NCBI GenBank assembly: GCA_037968755.1
Contig: JBBKWB010000020.1
Location: forward strand, 1 to 64,000
Direction of reading: 5' to 3'
Source of the DNA: Woeseia sp037968755
Lineage (GTDB): Bacteria; Pseudomonadota; Gammaproteobacteria; Steroidobacterales; Woeseiaceae
Length of the DNA stretch: 64,000 nt
A program made the translations under genes and the position numbers. Under the pieces are notes generated by a model. It was given only the letters and a program-made list of their open reading frames with translations. It made no database searches and was not told where the DNA came from. This document shows positions 47,537-56,831 of this stretch, in pieces. How positions within the stretch are numbered: position 1 is the first letter of the stretch; each line of letters starts with the position of its first letter.

Positions 47537-49336
47537 TCAGTCCTGTCGCAACACACCAGTAAGCGTCAGCACCACAATCGTCGACAGCGCCGCGCCGATG
47601 ATAACGAACGCGCTGTGCAACAACAGCCAAAGCCAGCGCCACGAACCCACTGGCGTGAAGCGGCAGCGCAGGTCCTGGCCGACATCGATCACGGGCAGCG
47701 CCGCGTCGAGCGCATAGTGCATGACGTCCAGTCCCGGGCAGCCCTGTTCCACTGCAATTTCCGCCAGGCCGAATCCAAGCACGTAGGTGACTGGTTCCGG
47801 CGGGCTCTCGACCGGCAGGAACGGTTGATTAAAGCCGAACAGCGCGGACGCGTACATCGCGCTGCCTAGCAAGACGAAGACAATGAACGACAGCACCGCG
47901 CGGCTCGTCGAGTAACCGTGCTGGCTGACCAACATCAGGAGCTTCGGGAACAGCCGCCGCCAAGGGCGATCGACGCGGGCTGTGAGACGCATGCGAATCT
48001 TCTCAACAGCAATCTCGTTCGCTTCCTGGGTCTGGCCGTGTTGCCGCAATACGCGGGACAGCTGCTCGTAGGGCTGCGGCCGGAAACTCGCTGCGTTCGG
48101 CGTGCCATCCGGAAACTGGCGGCGCAACCATGCGATGCGCTTGGCGACCAACTCGCCGCCTTCAACATGGTTGATGCGCACGTACGATGCGCCGTCGATA
48201 TCGAGAAAGCCCGCGGCAGGCCAACCACTCTCGGAATTGTCGAGGATGGCCGTGACCTGCATGCCGGTCAGCAGGAACCAGCCCCGCACCGGTACCAGCC
48301 CTTCCTCGTCCAGTGCATAGATGTTGCGAAAGCCGAGGGCATTCGAGATACGTGCTTGCCGCAGGTTAACGGCAATCGGCCCGCCCTTACGCAGCAGGCC
48401 ACCGTAATCCGGCCCCGGCTGCAGTCGCGCGTTAGTGAGGAAGAAGCCACCGCCAATAATCGCCGTGAGGAAATTGAGCCGGCCGCGGGCCTCGAACGGA
48501 AGATCCGCATCCTGGTTCGCCACCAGGAACACGGACTCGACTTGCAGGTCCTCGCAATGCAAGGCGCGCCCTTCCGGATTCGACAAGCGCGCGCCTGCGC
48601 AACTCAGGTCGCCCGCGATATTGGCCGCTGCGAAGATGACCTCGCCGTTAGCTTCGAAACGATGCTCGCCGACTGTGACGAGATCCACATCGTTGCCAAC
48701 CTTGATGGCCCGCGCGCTGAGCGCGGCCGCGCCGGCGCCGTCGAGCGAGGCGCCGGCCAGCGAGACGTCGCCGTCAATAGGTGCACCTGCGAGACGCACG
48801 GTACGTTTCGCGATAAACCGCGACGTCGCGGTGGACGACAGGTCGAGCTTGCCGCCGATAGCCGCATTGTTCAGGTGGATGGCGCAGCTGCCGACGTGAC
48901 TGAGCTCCGATTCGTAATCGCTGACACCGGACAACTGCGAACCCGACAGGTCCAGGTCGGCACGAACGCGCAGGCTTGCACCGATGAAGGCCGGCAACGT
49001 GCAGTCAACGAACCGCAGCACCAGGAATTCGGCACCGCTCATGTCAACGGGGGAATTGAAGTCGCAGTTTCTGAACTGCACTGCCAGGCGACCACTGTTC
49101 GTAGTTGCAGATGGCGGCGTCAATGCCCCGATAATACGAGCACCGCGAATACGCAATGGGCAGCACAAATCACCGTGCGCGCCGGATATGACGCGCTGCA
49201 GAAACTCGGCGGGAATCTGACGTTGTGCTTCCGGGAGTGTCGAAAAATCGGCAACCGTCCGACCTTCGAGTGCGTCGAAGATCCGCTGTTGCACTGCGTC
49301 CGCGGGGTCCGCGGAGTTATTCGATACCTCGACCAT
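47537..49336 (-). CDS. Beta-solenoid membrane protein with C-terminal helices
   Basis: A 599-residue protein from the ATG at 49336, preceded by GGAGGGGAG. Residues about 70-400 show repeated pentapeptide-like turns (ADLDLSGSQLSG, GDVSLAGASLDG, GDLSCAGARLSN) that should build a right-handed beta-solenoid. Two C-terminal hydrophobic segments (about 475-500 and 565-595) flank a Cys-containing loop, somewhat like small ion-channel or sensor modules. Comparable proteins are often labelled membrane-associated oxidoreductase without support. Function unknown. Confidence 0.7.
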   Translation of the reverse strand: MVEVSNNSADPADAVQQRIFDALEGRTVADFSTLPEAQRQIPAEFLQRVISGAHGDLCCPLRIRGARIIGALTPPSATTNSGRLAVQFRNCDFNSPVDMSGAEFLVLRFVDCTLPAFIGASLRVRADLDLSGSQLSGVSDYESELSHVGSCAIHLNNAAIGGKLDLSSTATSRFIAKRTVRLAGAPIDGDVSLAGASLDGAGAAALSARAIKVGNDVDLVTVGEHRFEANGEVIFAAANIAGDLSCAGARLSNPEGRALHCEDLQVESVFLVANQDADLPFEARGRLNFLTAIIGGGFFLTNARLQPGPDYGGLLRKGGPIAVNLRQARISNALGFRNIYALDEEGLVPVRGWFLLTGMQVTAILDNSESGWPAAGFLDIDGASYVRINHVEGGELVAKRIAWLRRQFPDGTPNAASFRPQPYEQLSRVLRQHGQTQEANEIAVEKIRMRLTARVDRPWRRLFPKLLMLVSQHGYSTSRAVLSFIVFVLLGSAMYASALFGFNQPFLPVESPPEPVTYVLGFGLAEIAVEQGCPGLDVMHYALDAALPVIDVGQDLRCRFTPVGSWRWLWLLLHSAFVIIGAALSTIVVLTLTGVLRQD

Positions 49337-49549
49337 GCCGAACTCCCCTCCACGTGTGGAGCTGTGCCGCGAATGATAGCAGCCTTGTTGGTGCGCCAGT
49401 CGTTCGTGCCGTGGTTCGCCACTCCGGGTTAGCGGACAACTTGGGAGATGATCGGAAGGCCGACTGAGCTGGTGGGGCAACATTCACTTCGGCAAATGAA
49501 GAACTCGGCGGCTCTGGATCTCAGTCTTTTCGCAGTACGCTGATATAAA

Positions 49550-49595
49550 TGCTGGCAAAGAGCGGAATCGAACCACCGACACGCGGATTTTCAGA
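49550..49595 (-). repeat. tRNA-Phe 3'-half copy 1 (degenerate attachment-like site)
   Basis: On the minus strand these 46 nt read as the anticodon-loop 3' side (CTGAAAATCCGC), variable loop, T-arm and acceptor 3' strand of a tRNA-Phe. The 34 nt at 49562-49595 are identical to 51850-51883; the acceptor part has diverged. No 5' half is present. Such 3'-end copies are left by tRNA-targeting integration. Confidence 0.7.
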
Positions 49596-49604
49596 GCGCA
49601 CGCG

Positions 49605-49823
49605 TTGGCTGACAAATTGGCGTGGGTAAAAGAGTATATCGGTGACGTCGCTTACAAGCGCTTGATCCTTTCTCACCACAAGAATCTGAATCGGGGCGAC
49701 TTTCTCGTGGACGATCGCCCAAATAATGGTGCTGATCGGTTTGCCGGTAAACTAATCTTGTTCGGGTCCGACAGTTTTTCGGACTGGTCGGCCGTTTTGA
49801 AATATCTGAAAGCGCGAGCATGA
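49605..49823 (+). pseudogene. C-terminal fragment of a 5'(3')-deoxyribonucleotidase (NT5C-like, HAD)
   Basis: About 72 codons encode WVKEYIGDVAYKRLILSHHK and GDFLVDDRPNNGADRF, the C-terminal HAD motif region of NT5C-type nucleotidases, ending LKYLKARA. The N-terminal two thirds, with the DxD nucleophile, are missing. The frame begins right after the tRNA-like repeat with only a TTG. It looks cut by the recombination event, so it is probably inactive. Confidence 0.65.
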
Positions 49824-49997
49824 GATGATTGCAACACGTATGTCTTTATCGCTCGCGCGTCATGCTTTCTCGATAAGTTCCGCGTGCTTCGGTTTGTTGG
49901 CACCATCGCCGAACTTGCGAGCGGCAAGACCGTTAATAGGCCGTCTGCCTAATCCAACTTTAGCGGTTGTCATTCTTTCGTCGCCTCGCCATGTCAA

Positions 49998-50426
49998 TCA
50001 AACAACCTGTTTATTAGTGAGTCCGTCAACAGTCTCCGGCGCCATTTCATATAGCCAGCCCCCTACTGATCTAATCCTCTCGTAGAAATTCTCGTCCACC
50101 ATTGCAGCGTCAAGATAATTTTGGCTATTCAATATCTTGTTCGCGCCGCGTATAACGCGCGTAACTATTAATCCGGGAATGAACGCCCACCAATGCCATG
50201 TAAATGATAAGTAGACCGAATAGACCAGCGCTCCGAGCGCGATCCAGTTCCAAAAATGTCCGGCTGCGTTTGCTGTCGTTGTGGTCGGTCCCAGACCCGG
50301 AGTATCGAGAATCTTCGCGGCGATATCGATATCCATGCCTAGATTAAGTTTTCCCGCGCGTCGCAACTCCAACATCTCGGCGTGACGGATACTCACTTCT
50401 TCGCTCGTAAATTCCCGCATCGTCAA
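49998..50426 (-). CDS. Small two-helix membrane protein
   Basis: A 142-residue protein. AAAGGAG lies 7 nt before the TTG at 50426, with an ATG at 50420 as the alternative. Two hydrophobic segments (about 58-72 and 76-92) lie mid-protein between a charged N-terminus and a polar C-terminus. No family recognised. It sits in the tRNA-flanked region, and its base composition looks more AT-rich by eye than the surroundings. Confidence 0.6.
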   Translation of the reverse strand: MTMREFTSEEVSIRHAEMLELRRAGKLNLGMDIDIAAKILDTPGLGPTTTTANAAGHFWNWIALGALVYSVYLSFTWHWWAFIPGLIVTRVIRGANKILNSQNYLDAAMVDENFYERIRSVGGWLYEMAPETVDGLTNKQVV

Positions 50427-50673
50427 CCTATTTCTCCTTTCGCTAGACTATTGATCGTTATGGTTGACTGTTAGGCTGACCGCCCCAAAGGTTTACCGCA
50501 ATATGTACGCGGTTGCCGCCATATTGTTGGCTTTTCCCGCCTCTATTCCTTAGAGCGAATCCCGCGCCAGTTTGTTGCACTAAGGACGGTGACACAGTGA
50601 ACCAGATGGTAAGTGTCTATTTGAAGGAAATCAGGGCTTAAGTCGCAGTTCGATACAGCGAAGTATCAAATAA
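50427..50673. other. Intergenic stretch in the tRNA-flanked region
   Basis: About 250 nt of AT-richer sequence without an open frame, tRNA or clear repeat. It separates the small membrane protein gene from the broken gene. Confidence 0.35.
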
Positions 50674-51685
50674 CTACACACTGCAATATGTCGTTCGAAC
50701 TGAGGTACGTTGACTAATCTCGATCTCGCCCGGATGCGGTACGACATCTTCAGTTAAGCGATGAACGAGCCAATGGTCTGCTCCGGAACAACGCTCCCAT
50801 TGGTTAGCAGAAAACACTATCTCCATTCCCGCTAGGTCAGACGGTTTCGGCAAACCTCTTATCCGAATCTCAGGTTCACCTTGTAAGTCATCACCGTCCC
50901 ACTTTAAGTCTTGAATGGAAACGCGGTCCGCATAACGTGGCCTATTTTTTTCAAAGTATTCTGCGCATTGACTCTAACTCCGAGTCGATGTTCAGCAACC
51001 TGAATCGTTCCGGAAATACGTGCTCGAAGACACTAAGTGCTCCCAGACCAAACTGTGATGTTGACTTAATCGCGTGATCCAAAAACAGTTCACCGCTATG
51101 AAAGTAGCGCATCTGGACAGTACTCTGGTCAACACCCTATTCAAGCGTCATGCCGCTTGAAACTTCTCTTTCATTCGGGTGCGCTCCAAACTCAATCGTT
51201 CGCACGTACAATTGAACTATTTTCTCATGAAGACGCGAGTCCTTAGTCTGAAGAGCGTTCACAACGTTTACATGCATGAACTCCCGTCGGCACCTCTTTA
51301 ACGAAGGTCCATCGTCATGGCGACGTATCCACACTTTCCCTAACTCAGGATTCACGTTTATGTGTAGGGCATAAAGAGCATATTCGATGCAGGAACGAAG
51401 TACCGGAAATGTTTCCGCAACCTGTCCGCTACAAGCCAGCCTAGCGGAAGCGCGATATGCCGAGTGAGCGCGAACTAGAAGAAAAGATGCCAGGAAATCT
51501 GACGGGTTTGAGAGGTTTTCCACAATCTTGTGAAACGCTTTATCGACTCTCAGCAGAGTTTCGAACTGTGGTCGTTTCCGAACAAACGTCGCCAAAGAAT
51601 TGTTGAATGCGTCTGTAAAGGACTCGGAGAGTTGATCGTCGCCCCAGTAAGGTGGCAGCGGCAGAGTCGTTTCAAAGTTGGACAT
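50674..51685 (-). pseudogene. Broken gene with in-frame amber codon and frameshift
   Basis: From the ATG at 51685 (GAGGA upstream) the frame runs to a TAG at 51137-51139. The same frame then continues with coding-like sequence (QMRYFHSGELFLDHAIKSTS) to a TGA at 50951-50953. Just there a second frame takes over (QDLKWDGDDLQGEPEIRIRG) and runs to a TAG at 50674 without a start of its own. The visible product is helical, possibly AbiV- or HEPN-like in feel, but not recognised. Stop readthrough plus frameshift would give about 335 residues; decay is more likely. Confidence 0.55.
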
Positions 51686-51837
51686 GGCGAGTCCTCGAAG
51701 GGACAAGGCCCGGAGGCTGAATAATCACTGTATCCGCCGCTTAACTTGCTGTGCGGCTCTTTGCTAAGCGATGTTAAAGCTACTCAACGCATAGCTTACC
51801 AATTGTTCCGGACACATGGTTTACACTTTGTTCTGAA

Positions 51838-51883
51838 TGGTGGCCAGCGGCGGAATCGAACCACCGACACGCGGATTTTCAGA
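51838..51883 (-). repeat. tRNA-Phe 3'-half copy 2 with CCA end
   Basis: On the minus strand: CTGAAAATCCGCGTGTCGG, T-arm GGTGG-TTCGATT-CCGCC, then GCTGGCC and ACCA. The T-stem pairs fully (with one G-T) and the CCA is intact. No D-arm or anticodon 5' side precedes it, so it is not a functional tRNA. It repeats copy 1 in direct orientation 2.3 kb away. Confidence 0.75.
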
Positions 51884-51962
51884 ACGCAGTCGGAGGCGGT
51901 TTGTCTATGTTCTTCAATTTGTTGCCCGCGCGTCCGTCATCCAGGCTGCATCACTGCGCAGT

Positions 51963-52898
51963 TTAATGAATGGCTGACTCAATATTTTCGCATCGCACCA
52001 GCTCCGGCCGCGCCGCAAGACTATCAGCCGTGACCAGATCCAAAACCAGCCCAACACGCTCTAGCGCCACCAAAACCCACCAACCCGGATCCCACTGCCC
52101 AGGCTCAAGTCCGAGCCTGGCCGAACCCGGGTACGCATGATGATTGTTGTGCCAGCTCTCACCCATTGTCAGTAGCGCGGCAAACGGCACATTGAAACCC
52201 TGCACAGCTGCGCCGTTGACATGCCAGTCGCGATGCCCGGTGTTGTGAGCAAAATGCCCGATAAGCCAATGACCCAGGATCGATACACTCACGCGGCTGC
52301 AAATGCCCCAGAACACCCAGGCCCAGCCGCCGATGGCGAAGAAAACAAGCGCCCATGGCAGCTGTTGCAACATCCAGTGCTTTTCCATGAACTGATGCAC
52401 GCGGTCATTGGCAATCTCTGGCTCAATCGCGATCTCTGGCGGGTTATCGAGCCGGATCGAGCAGAACAACTGCCACCAGAAATCCCGGTACCAGGACTCA
52501 CTGTGTGAAAAATAGCTGTGGCATTCGGGTTGACGTTGCGCCCAGTCCCGGAGGTCATGCGTCTGCAACATGCCGAACGGCCCTGCCAGGCCCACCAGCA
52601 CACCAAGATGTACGAACAGGTATTCCATCCAGCTTGGGCAGTTATAGCTGCGGTGGATGAAGCGGCGATGCATCCCGAGCGAGTGCCCGAGGCACAACGT
52701 AATGCCTGTTGAGACCACGAACAGCAACAGCGCACTTGTCGAGAACGTTAACGCGCTGCCGATGGTGCCGAGAAGAAACATTGAACCGACCCAGATGACC
52801 TTTACGGAGTCTGCGCAGACGGTGCCCCGCAGTGCGTCGGCACGATCTTCAGGTCGATCAATCCGGGGGTTTGCATAGGCATTGATTTTTTTAGTCAC
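51963..52898 (-). CDS. Acyl-lipid/acyl-CoA desaturase-like membrane protein
   Basis: A 311-residue protein with four hydrophobic helices and desaturase His boxes: GHSLGMHRRFIHRS and WHNNHHAYPG. A third box near HFAHNTGHRDWH is plausible. It should be a di-iron enzyme that introduces a double bond into a fatty acyl chain at the inner membrane. It starts at a GTG overlapping the upstream gene by 8 nt, so both are one transcript. Confidence 0.8.
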   Translation of the reverse strand: MTKKINAYANPRIDRPEDRADALRGTVCADSVKVIWVGSMFLLGTIGSALTFSTSALLLFVVSTGITLCLGHSLGMHRRFIHRSYNCPSWMEYLFVHLGVLVGLAGPFGMLQTHDLRDWAQRQPECHSYFSHSESWYRDFWWQLFCSIRLDNPPEIAIEPEIANDRVHQFMEKHWMLQQLPWALVFFAIGGWAWVFWGICSRVSVSILGHWLIGHFAHNTGHRDWHVNGAAVQGFNVPFAALLTMGESWHNNHHAYPGSARLGLEPGQWDPGWWVLVALERVGLVLDLVTADSLAARPELVRCENIESAIH

Positions 52899-53856
52899 GG
52901 ATAATTACCACTTCGATCAGATGGCTAGCCATCGCTCGCATCGCGTACTGTTGAACGGGCTGGAAATACCAGGCCGGGTCGAGGCGACGCTCATAGCTAA
53001 CGGTTAATGAAACATGGGTGAGGCCGTTCTCGTCGGTCACGAACTGGATATCAGATCCGACCAACGTCACATAGGAAGAGAAAAAGCTGGTGTCGCGAAC
53101 AAACGAGACGGTGACCCGCTCGGGCGTTACGGAGTCGATGCGCAGTTCAATTACGCCCTCATGTGTGTTGGTGACGAACCAGCGGTGATAGCGCGTATGC
53201 ACACGGTGGATATCGCCCGCTGCGAGTGAGCCGGCCTCGATGGAATGCGGCATCGGAAAAAGGCCCAGCATCCAGTCATCACTGCTCGGTAGCTCAAACG
53301 GCGTTGCAAGGTTTTGCAGCAATTGTTCGCTCGGGATCGTAGTCGTCGCCGTTGCGCTTGCCATGTTGTGTCGGTCGAAGGTGGTCACATCAGAGGTCCC
53401 CTCGATCGACAGGAATGCGATCAGTAGAGGAATGGCCGTCGCATAGGTATTGCCTTTGCGCCCGCTCCGGGCGACACCGATCCAGCTTGCGATGAACGCC
53501 AGCGTGACGCCGAAGAAGTAGATCGGCATGAAGAACAGTACGCAGATAAAACCCTCGAACAGCACCGTGGAGCTGGCCAGAAAAACGACCAGCGCCGTTA
53601 CCGAGTGGCTGACGTACCGCGCCCACCACTTGTCGTTGTCTTTGTATGGCCGCAGCAGGGTGATCAGCACCGCAACGACGTAGGGCACGGCGAGGTATAA
53701 CAAGGCGGTGTGGTCCAGGTCATGCCGAATGAGTTGCTGGATCACGAGCGACGCAAGCCCGGTGATGAACAGCACTGCAAGCATGACAATGCGCTTTTGC
53801 CCGTATCGGTCCTGAAGGCCGTCCAGCCATTCGTCCCAGTACTTGCGTCTCGTCAC
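52891..53856 (-). CDS. Membrane protein of unknown function
   Basis: A 321-residue protein with about four helices in the first 160 residues. The C-terminal 150 residues are soluble and beta-rich (HRVHTRYHRWFVTN, VTVSFVRDTSFFSSYVTLVG). No known family. It is coupled to the desaturase by an 8-nt overlap, so a role in membrane lipid handling is possible. Confidence 0.6.
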   Translation of the reverse strand: MTRRKYWDEWLDGLQDRYGQKRIVMLAVLFITGLASLVIQQLIRHDLDHTALLYLAVPYVVAVLITLLRPYKDNDKWWARYVSHSVTALVVFLASSTVLFEGFICVLFFMPIYFFGVTLAFIASWIGVARSGRKGNTYATAIPLLIAFLSIEGTSDVTTFDRHNMASATATTTIPSEQLLQNLATPFELPSSDDWMLGLFPMPHSIEAGSLAAGDIHRVHTRYHRWFVTNTHEGVIELRIDSVTPERVTVSFVRDTSFFSSYVTLVGSDIQFVTDENGLTHVSLTVSYERRLDPAWYFQPVQQYAMRAMASHLIEVVIIRD

Positions 53857-53988
53857 CTGATACTCCCGATTCCAGTACGTATTGGGATCGTAGATTCAGG
53901 TCAACGGCGCTGGCCTCCTGTTTGATCTTTCAGGAACAGGTACTTCGGGAATGCTTTTGATTCAGGGGGTTACAGAGATCCGGAATGA

Positions 53989-55011
53989 TCAGTCAGGAGT
54001 GTCTCGATAGGCCCCGGGCGCCATTCCCGCAATCTCCCGGAAGGCGGCGTAGAAATTCGACTGCGAACGAAAGCCCGTCGCCAGGCTGATCGACAGGATC
54101 GAGGCGTTTTTGTCTTCCATCAGCAAGCGCTTGGCCTCGGCTATGCGTTGTTCTCGTACGTACTGCGAAAAACCAGTGCCGAAGCGCGTATTGATGAGTT
54201 CGGACAACTGATGCCCGGACAGGCCAATGGCCTCGGCCAGCATCTTTAGATTCAGGTTCTCATTCTGGTAGAGCTTGTCGGCCGACATTGCCTGTTCCAG
54301 GTCACGGACTTTCGTGTCGATATCGACATCATTGAGCGTGGTTTTGGCGTAGGTGATGCGGGCAACGTCGGTGATGTCGTCAAGCATCTCCGGGAATACG
54401 ATCAGTGCGGCGACCACCAGCAACAAGGCAACGCCCGTAAAATTTGCGTACGAGATGTAGAACACCGACGCATCGAGGTACGGCACAAGAACAAAGAGCA
54501 GCAACACCAGGATGGCGAGGACAGCAAAGAAGCCGAAGAAAAACATCTCGAAGCGAAACCGTCCTACATGGCGGCGCATGCCGTAAACGATACGTACAAG
54601 CCAGATTGAGTAACCAGCGCCAATCGCGAGTGCGACCGGTGCCACAACGTTGACGAGCATGAACAAACCCAGCAGCACCGGAATAACATGCGGTAATTGC
54701 CACAGCGACCAGGTGGAATCGGGTAGCAAGAGTTCGCGGCTGAAGAAATAGAACGCGGGCGGTGTCGCCAGTAGCAGCACTACGTAGGGACGATGCTCGA
54801 ACAGATCACCTGCACCGAGAAGCAGGTAGCTGAAGTGATACAGCTGCAGGCCCGCCAGCGACAGCAGCAAAACGGCGCAGGCTGATTTTCCTGCGATCGT
54901 TTTCTGCATGTTCGCTAGAAAGAACAGGTAGGCGAGGAGCAAGATGGCCGCTGCAAAGACAGAGAAGCCAATGATTAGCAGCGTAACAATGTGAACCGCG
55001 GGCAATGACAT
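53989..55011 (-). CDS. AraC-family regulator with membrane-spanning sensor
   Basis: A 340-residue protein from the ATG at 55011. The first about 215 residues hold seven hydrophobic helices. The C-terminal about 100 residues are an AraC double-HTH domain (LNLKMLAEAIGLSGHQLSEL ... LSISLATGFRSQSNFYAAFR). It should bind DNA in response to a membrane signal, perhaps to control the adjacent desaturase operon 130 nt away. An in-frame start at 55050 lies in a tRNA-like fragment. Confidence 0.82.
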   Translation of the reverse strand: MSLPAVHIVTLLIIGFSVFAAAILLLAYLFFLANMQKTIAGKSACAVLLLSLAGLQLYHFSYLLLGAGDLFEHRPYVVLLLATPPAFYFFSRELLLPDSTWSLWQLPHVIPVLLGLFMLVNVVAPVALAIGAGYSIWLVRIVYGMRRHVGRFRFEMFFFGFFAVLAILVLLLFVLVPYLDASVFYISYANFTGVALLLVVAALIVFPEMLDDITDVARITYAKTTLNDVDIDTKVRDLEQAMSADKLYQNENLNLKMLAEAIGLSGHQLSELINTRFGTGFSQYVREQRIAEAKRLLMEDKNASILSISLATGFRSQSNFYAAFREIAGMAPGAYRDTPD

Positions 55012-55035
55012 TGCTGAGAGTCTACCGTAGATCGG

Positions 55036-55050
55036 TCGAACCACCGACAC
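55036..55050 (-). repeat. Third tRNA-Phe T-arm fragment
   Basis: TCGAACCACCGACAC matches 15 consecutive bases of the variable-loop/T-arm part of copies 1 and 2. It lies just upstream of the AraC start. Chance occurrence of this 15-mer in 64 kb is low, and it is in the same orientation. It may be a further worn attachment site. Confidence 0.5.
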
Positions 55051-55084
55051 AGGGTTCGATTCAGTGAGTCATGTTAGGAGAGAT

Positions 55085-56365
55085 TCATTTCGCACTCCGA
55101 GAAGCGTCGCGTTCCTTATGTCCTGTTATCAAGCGCGCACCACGCCCATAGGTCAGGTACTGCCATAGCCAGTTGCTGGCGACAACGATCGGGCTGCGCA
55201 CGCCAATGAGGAAATAGATGTGAGCGATTCCCCATGCCCACCAGGCGATAAACCCCGACAAGCGCAGATGGGGAAGTTCGATAACAGCGGATTTGCGGCC
55301 AATTGTTGCGAGGTGGCCGGCGTGTCGATAGTTGAACGGTGCAGGCGCTTTCTTCGAATCCAGACGCGCTCGGATCACCTTTGCAACGTATCGCCCTTGC
55401 TGTTTTGCCGCCGGTGCTATGCCAGGTACTGGCTTGCCGTTCTTGTCATTAACAGCCGCCGTGTCGCCGACTACGAAAATATTGGGGTGGCCGGGCACAG
55501 ACAAGTCAGCGTCCACAACAACACGCCCGGCTCGATCGATGTCGGCACCAATCCAGTTGCCTGCGGGCGACGCTGCGACGCCCGCCGCCCACAATACAGT
55601 GGACGAAGGAATCTTATTGCCGCCCACAATGACGCCGTTCGCGTCGCAATGCGTAACCGCCTCTCCCAGCAGCACCTCGACACCAAGTTTCTCGAGTGCT
55701 TCCTGGGCGTAAGTCGACAACTTCTCAGTAAATGCCGTCAAGACGCGTGGGCCTGCCTCAACCAACAGTACGCGCGCACTGCGCGAATCTATTCGCCTGA
55801 AGTCAGCGGCCAGGGTTCTCCTCGCGAGCTCGGCAATCGTGCCGGCCAATTCAACGCCGGTCGGTCCCGCGCCAACCACTACGAAGTTCAGTAATCGTTC
55901 GCGCTCTTGCACGTCGTCCGTCATCTCGGCACGCTCGAACGCCATCAGCACGCGCCGGCGGATGGCCGTTGCATCGTCGATACTCTTCAGGCCAGGCGCG
56001 AATTCCTCCCACGCCTCGTGTCCAAAATAGGCGTGCCGCGCGCCTGTAGCAATCACCAGGTAGTCGTACGGCACTCTATGCTCAGGTGTAATGACTTCTT
56101 TTGCAGCCCTGTCCACACCCGTTACCCGGCTGAGCAGCACGGTCGCGTTTTTTTGTTTACGCAAAATGCCCCGAATTGGCCAGGCCACATCCGAGGGCGC
56201 CAAGCCGGCAGTGGCTACCTGGTAGAGCAAGGGTTGAAACAGGTGATAGTTGTGTTGATCAATTAAGGTGACATCAACATTCGCGCGGCGCAGCCCGCGT
56301 GTCGCAAACAGGCCGGCAAAACCGGCTCCCACGATTACGACTCTCTTTTTTACGTTACTGTCCAT
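55085..56365 (-). CDS. ndh: Type II NADH dehydrogenase
   Basis: A 426-residue flavoprotein with an FAD loop VVIVGAGFAGLFATRGL near the N-terminus, a second NAD(P)H loop VVVGAGPTGVELAGTIAEL near 170-190, and ALWAAG-like and FVVGDTAA motifs. The C-terminal WWAWGIAHIYFLIG segment is the usual amphipathic membrane anchor. It should oxidise NADH and reduce quinone without pumping protons, at the inner membrane. It lies downstream of an about 465-nt gap. Confidence 0.88.
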   Translation of the reverse strand: MDSNVKKRVVIVGAGFAGLFATRGLRRANVDVTLIDQHNYHLFQPLLYQVATAGLAPSDVAWPIRGILRKQKNATVLLSRVTGVDRAAKEVITPEHRVPYDYLVIATGARHAYFGHEAWEEFAPGLKSIDDATAIRRRVLMAFERAEMTDDVQERERLLNFVVVGAGPTGVELAGTIAELARRTLAADFRRIDSRSARVLLVEAGPRVLTAFTEKLSTYAQEALEKLGVEVLLGEAVTHCDANGVIVGGNKIPSSTVLWAAGVAASPAGNWIGADIDRAGRVVVDADLSVPGHPNIFVVGDTAAVNDKNGKPVPGIAPAAKQQGRYVAKVIRARLDSKKAPAPFNYRHAGHLATIGRKSAVIELPHLRLSGFIAWWAWGIAHIYFLIGVRSPIVVASNWLWQYLTYGRGARLITGHKERDASRSAK

Positions 56366-56831
56366 TTGCGTAGTCGTCCTGGTACAGCCAGCTGCGGCAC
56401 CTTTCGTTCTCTGCAGGCATGTTCTGGTACAACCACAACATGCGGTCGAGAAGCCAGCAACGAACGCAACGGCATCCAGTACGAAAAGGCCGTAAACCGC
56501 AGGTGCGAAACCGGCAAGAGTGATCAGGTTGAGGATACACTGGCCCGCCGTTGATGGCCGAGAATCGCCGTCAACGAGTGCTGGTTGCCACGTTCAAGTA
56601 AACTTTTTGCGAGAATCTATACACGTATTGGGCCTTGCGGAAACATCCTTTACTTGAGCTTTGAGCGAGTTCCGCAGCGGGATTCAGCCCTCTTCCGAGG
56701 TGCACTCTGCTCGAACGGATCGGGGCCGAAACCGGGTCAGGGATATAGTCCATACACACTGTGACACCCATCGTGTCCGTGCCAATTATTCCATCCTATG
56801 ATTGGTGCAGATTGTCTGAGAGGCGCGCGAT
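56366..56831. other. Intergenic region without a supported gene
   Basis: About 465 nt between divergent genes. Several short frames on both strands lack motifs and ribosome binding sites. No stem-loop with T-run, tRNA or repeat was seen. It probably contains promoters for ndh and the CARDB lipoprotein. Confidence 0.4.

Noticed and set aside
47918..49432. 504-codon plus-strand open frame
   Set aside because: Antisense shadow of the beta-solenoid gene, which has a strong ribosome binding site and repeat structure.
51838..51883. Functional tRNA-Phe
   Set aside because: Only the 3' half is present; no D-arm or acceptor 5' strand upstream.
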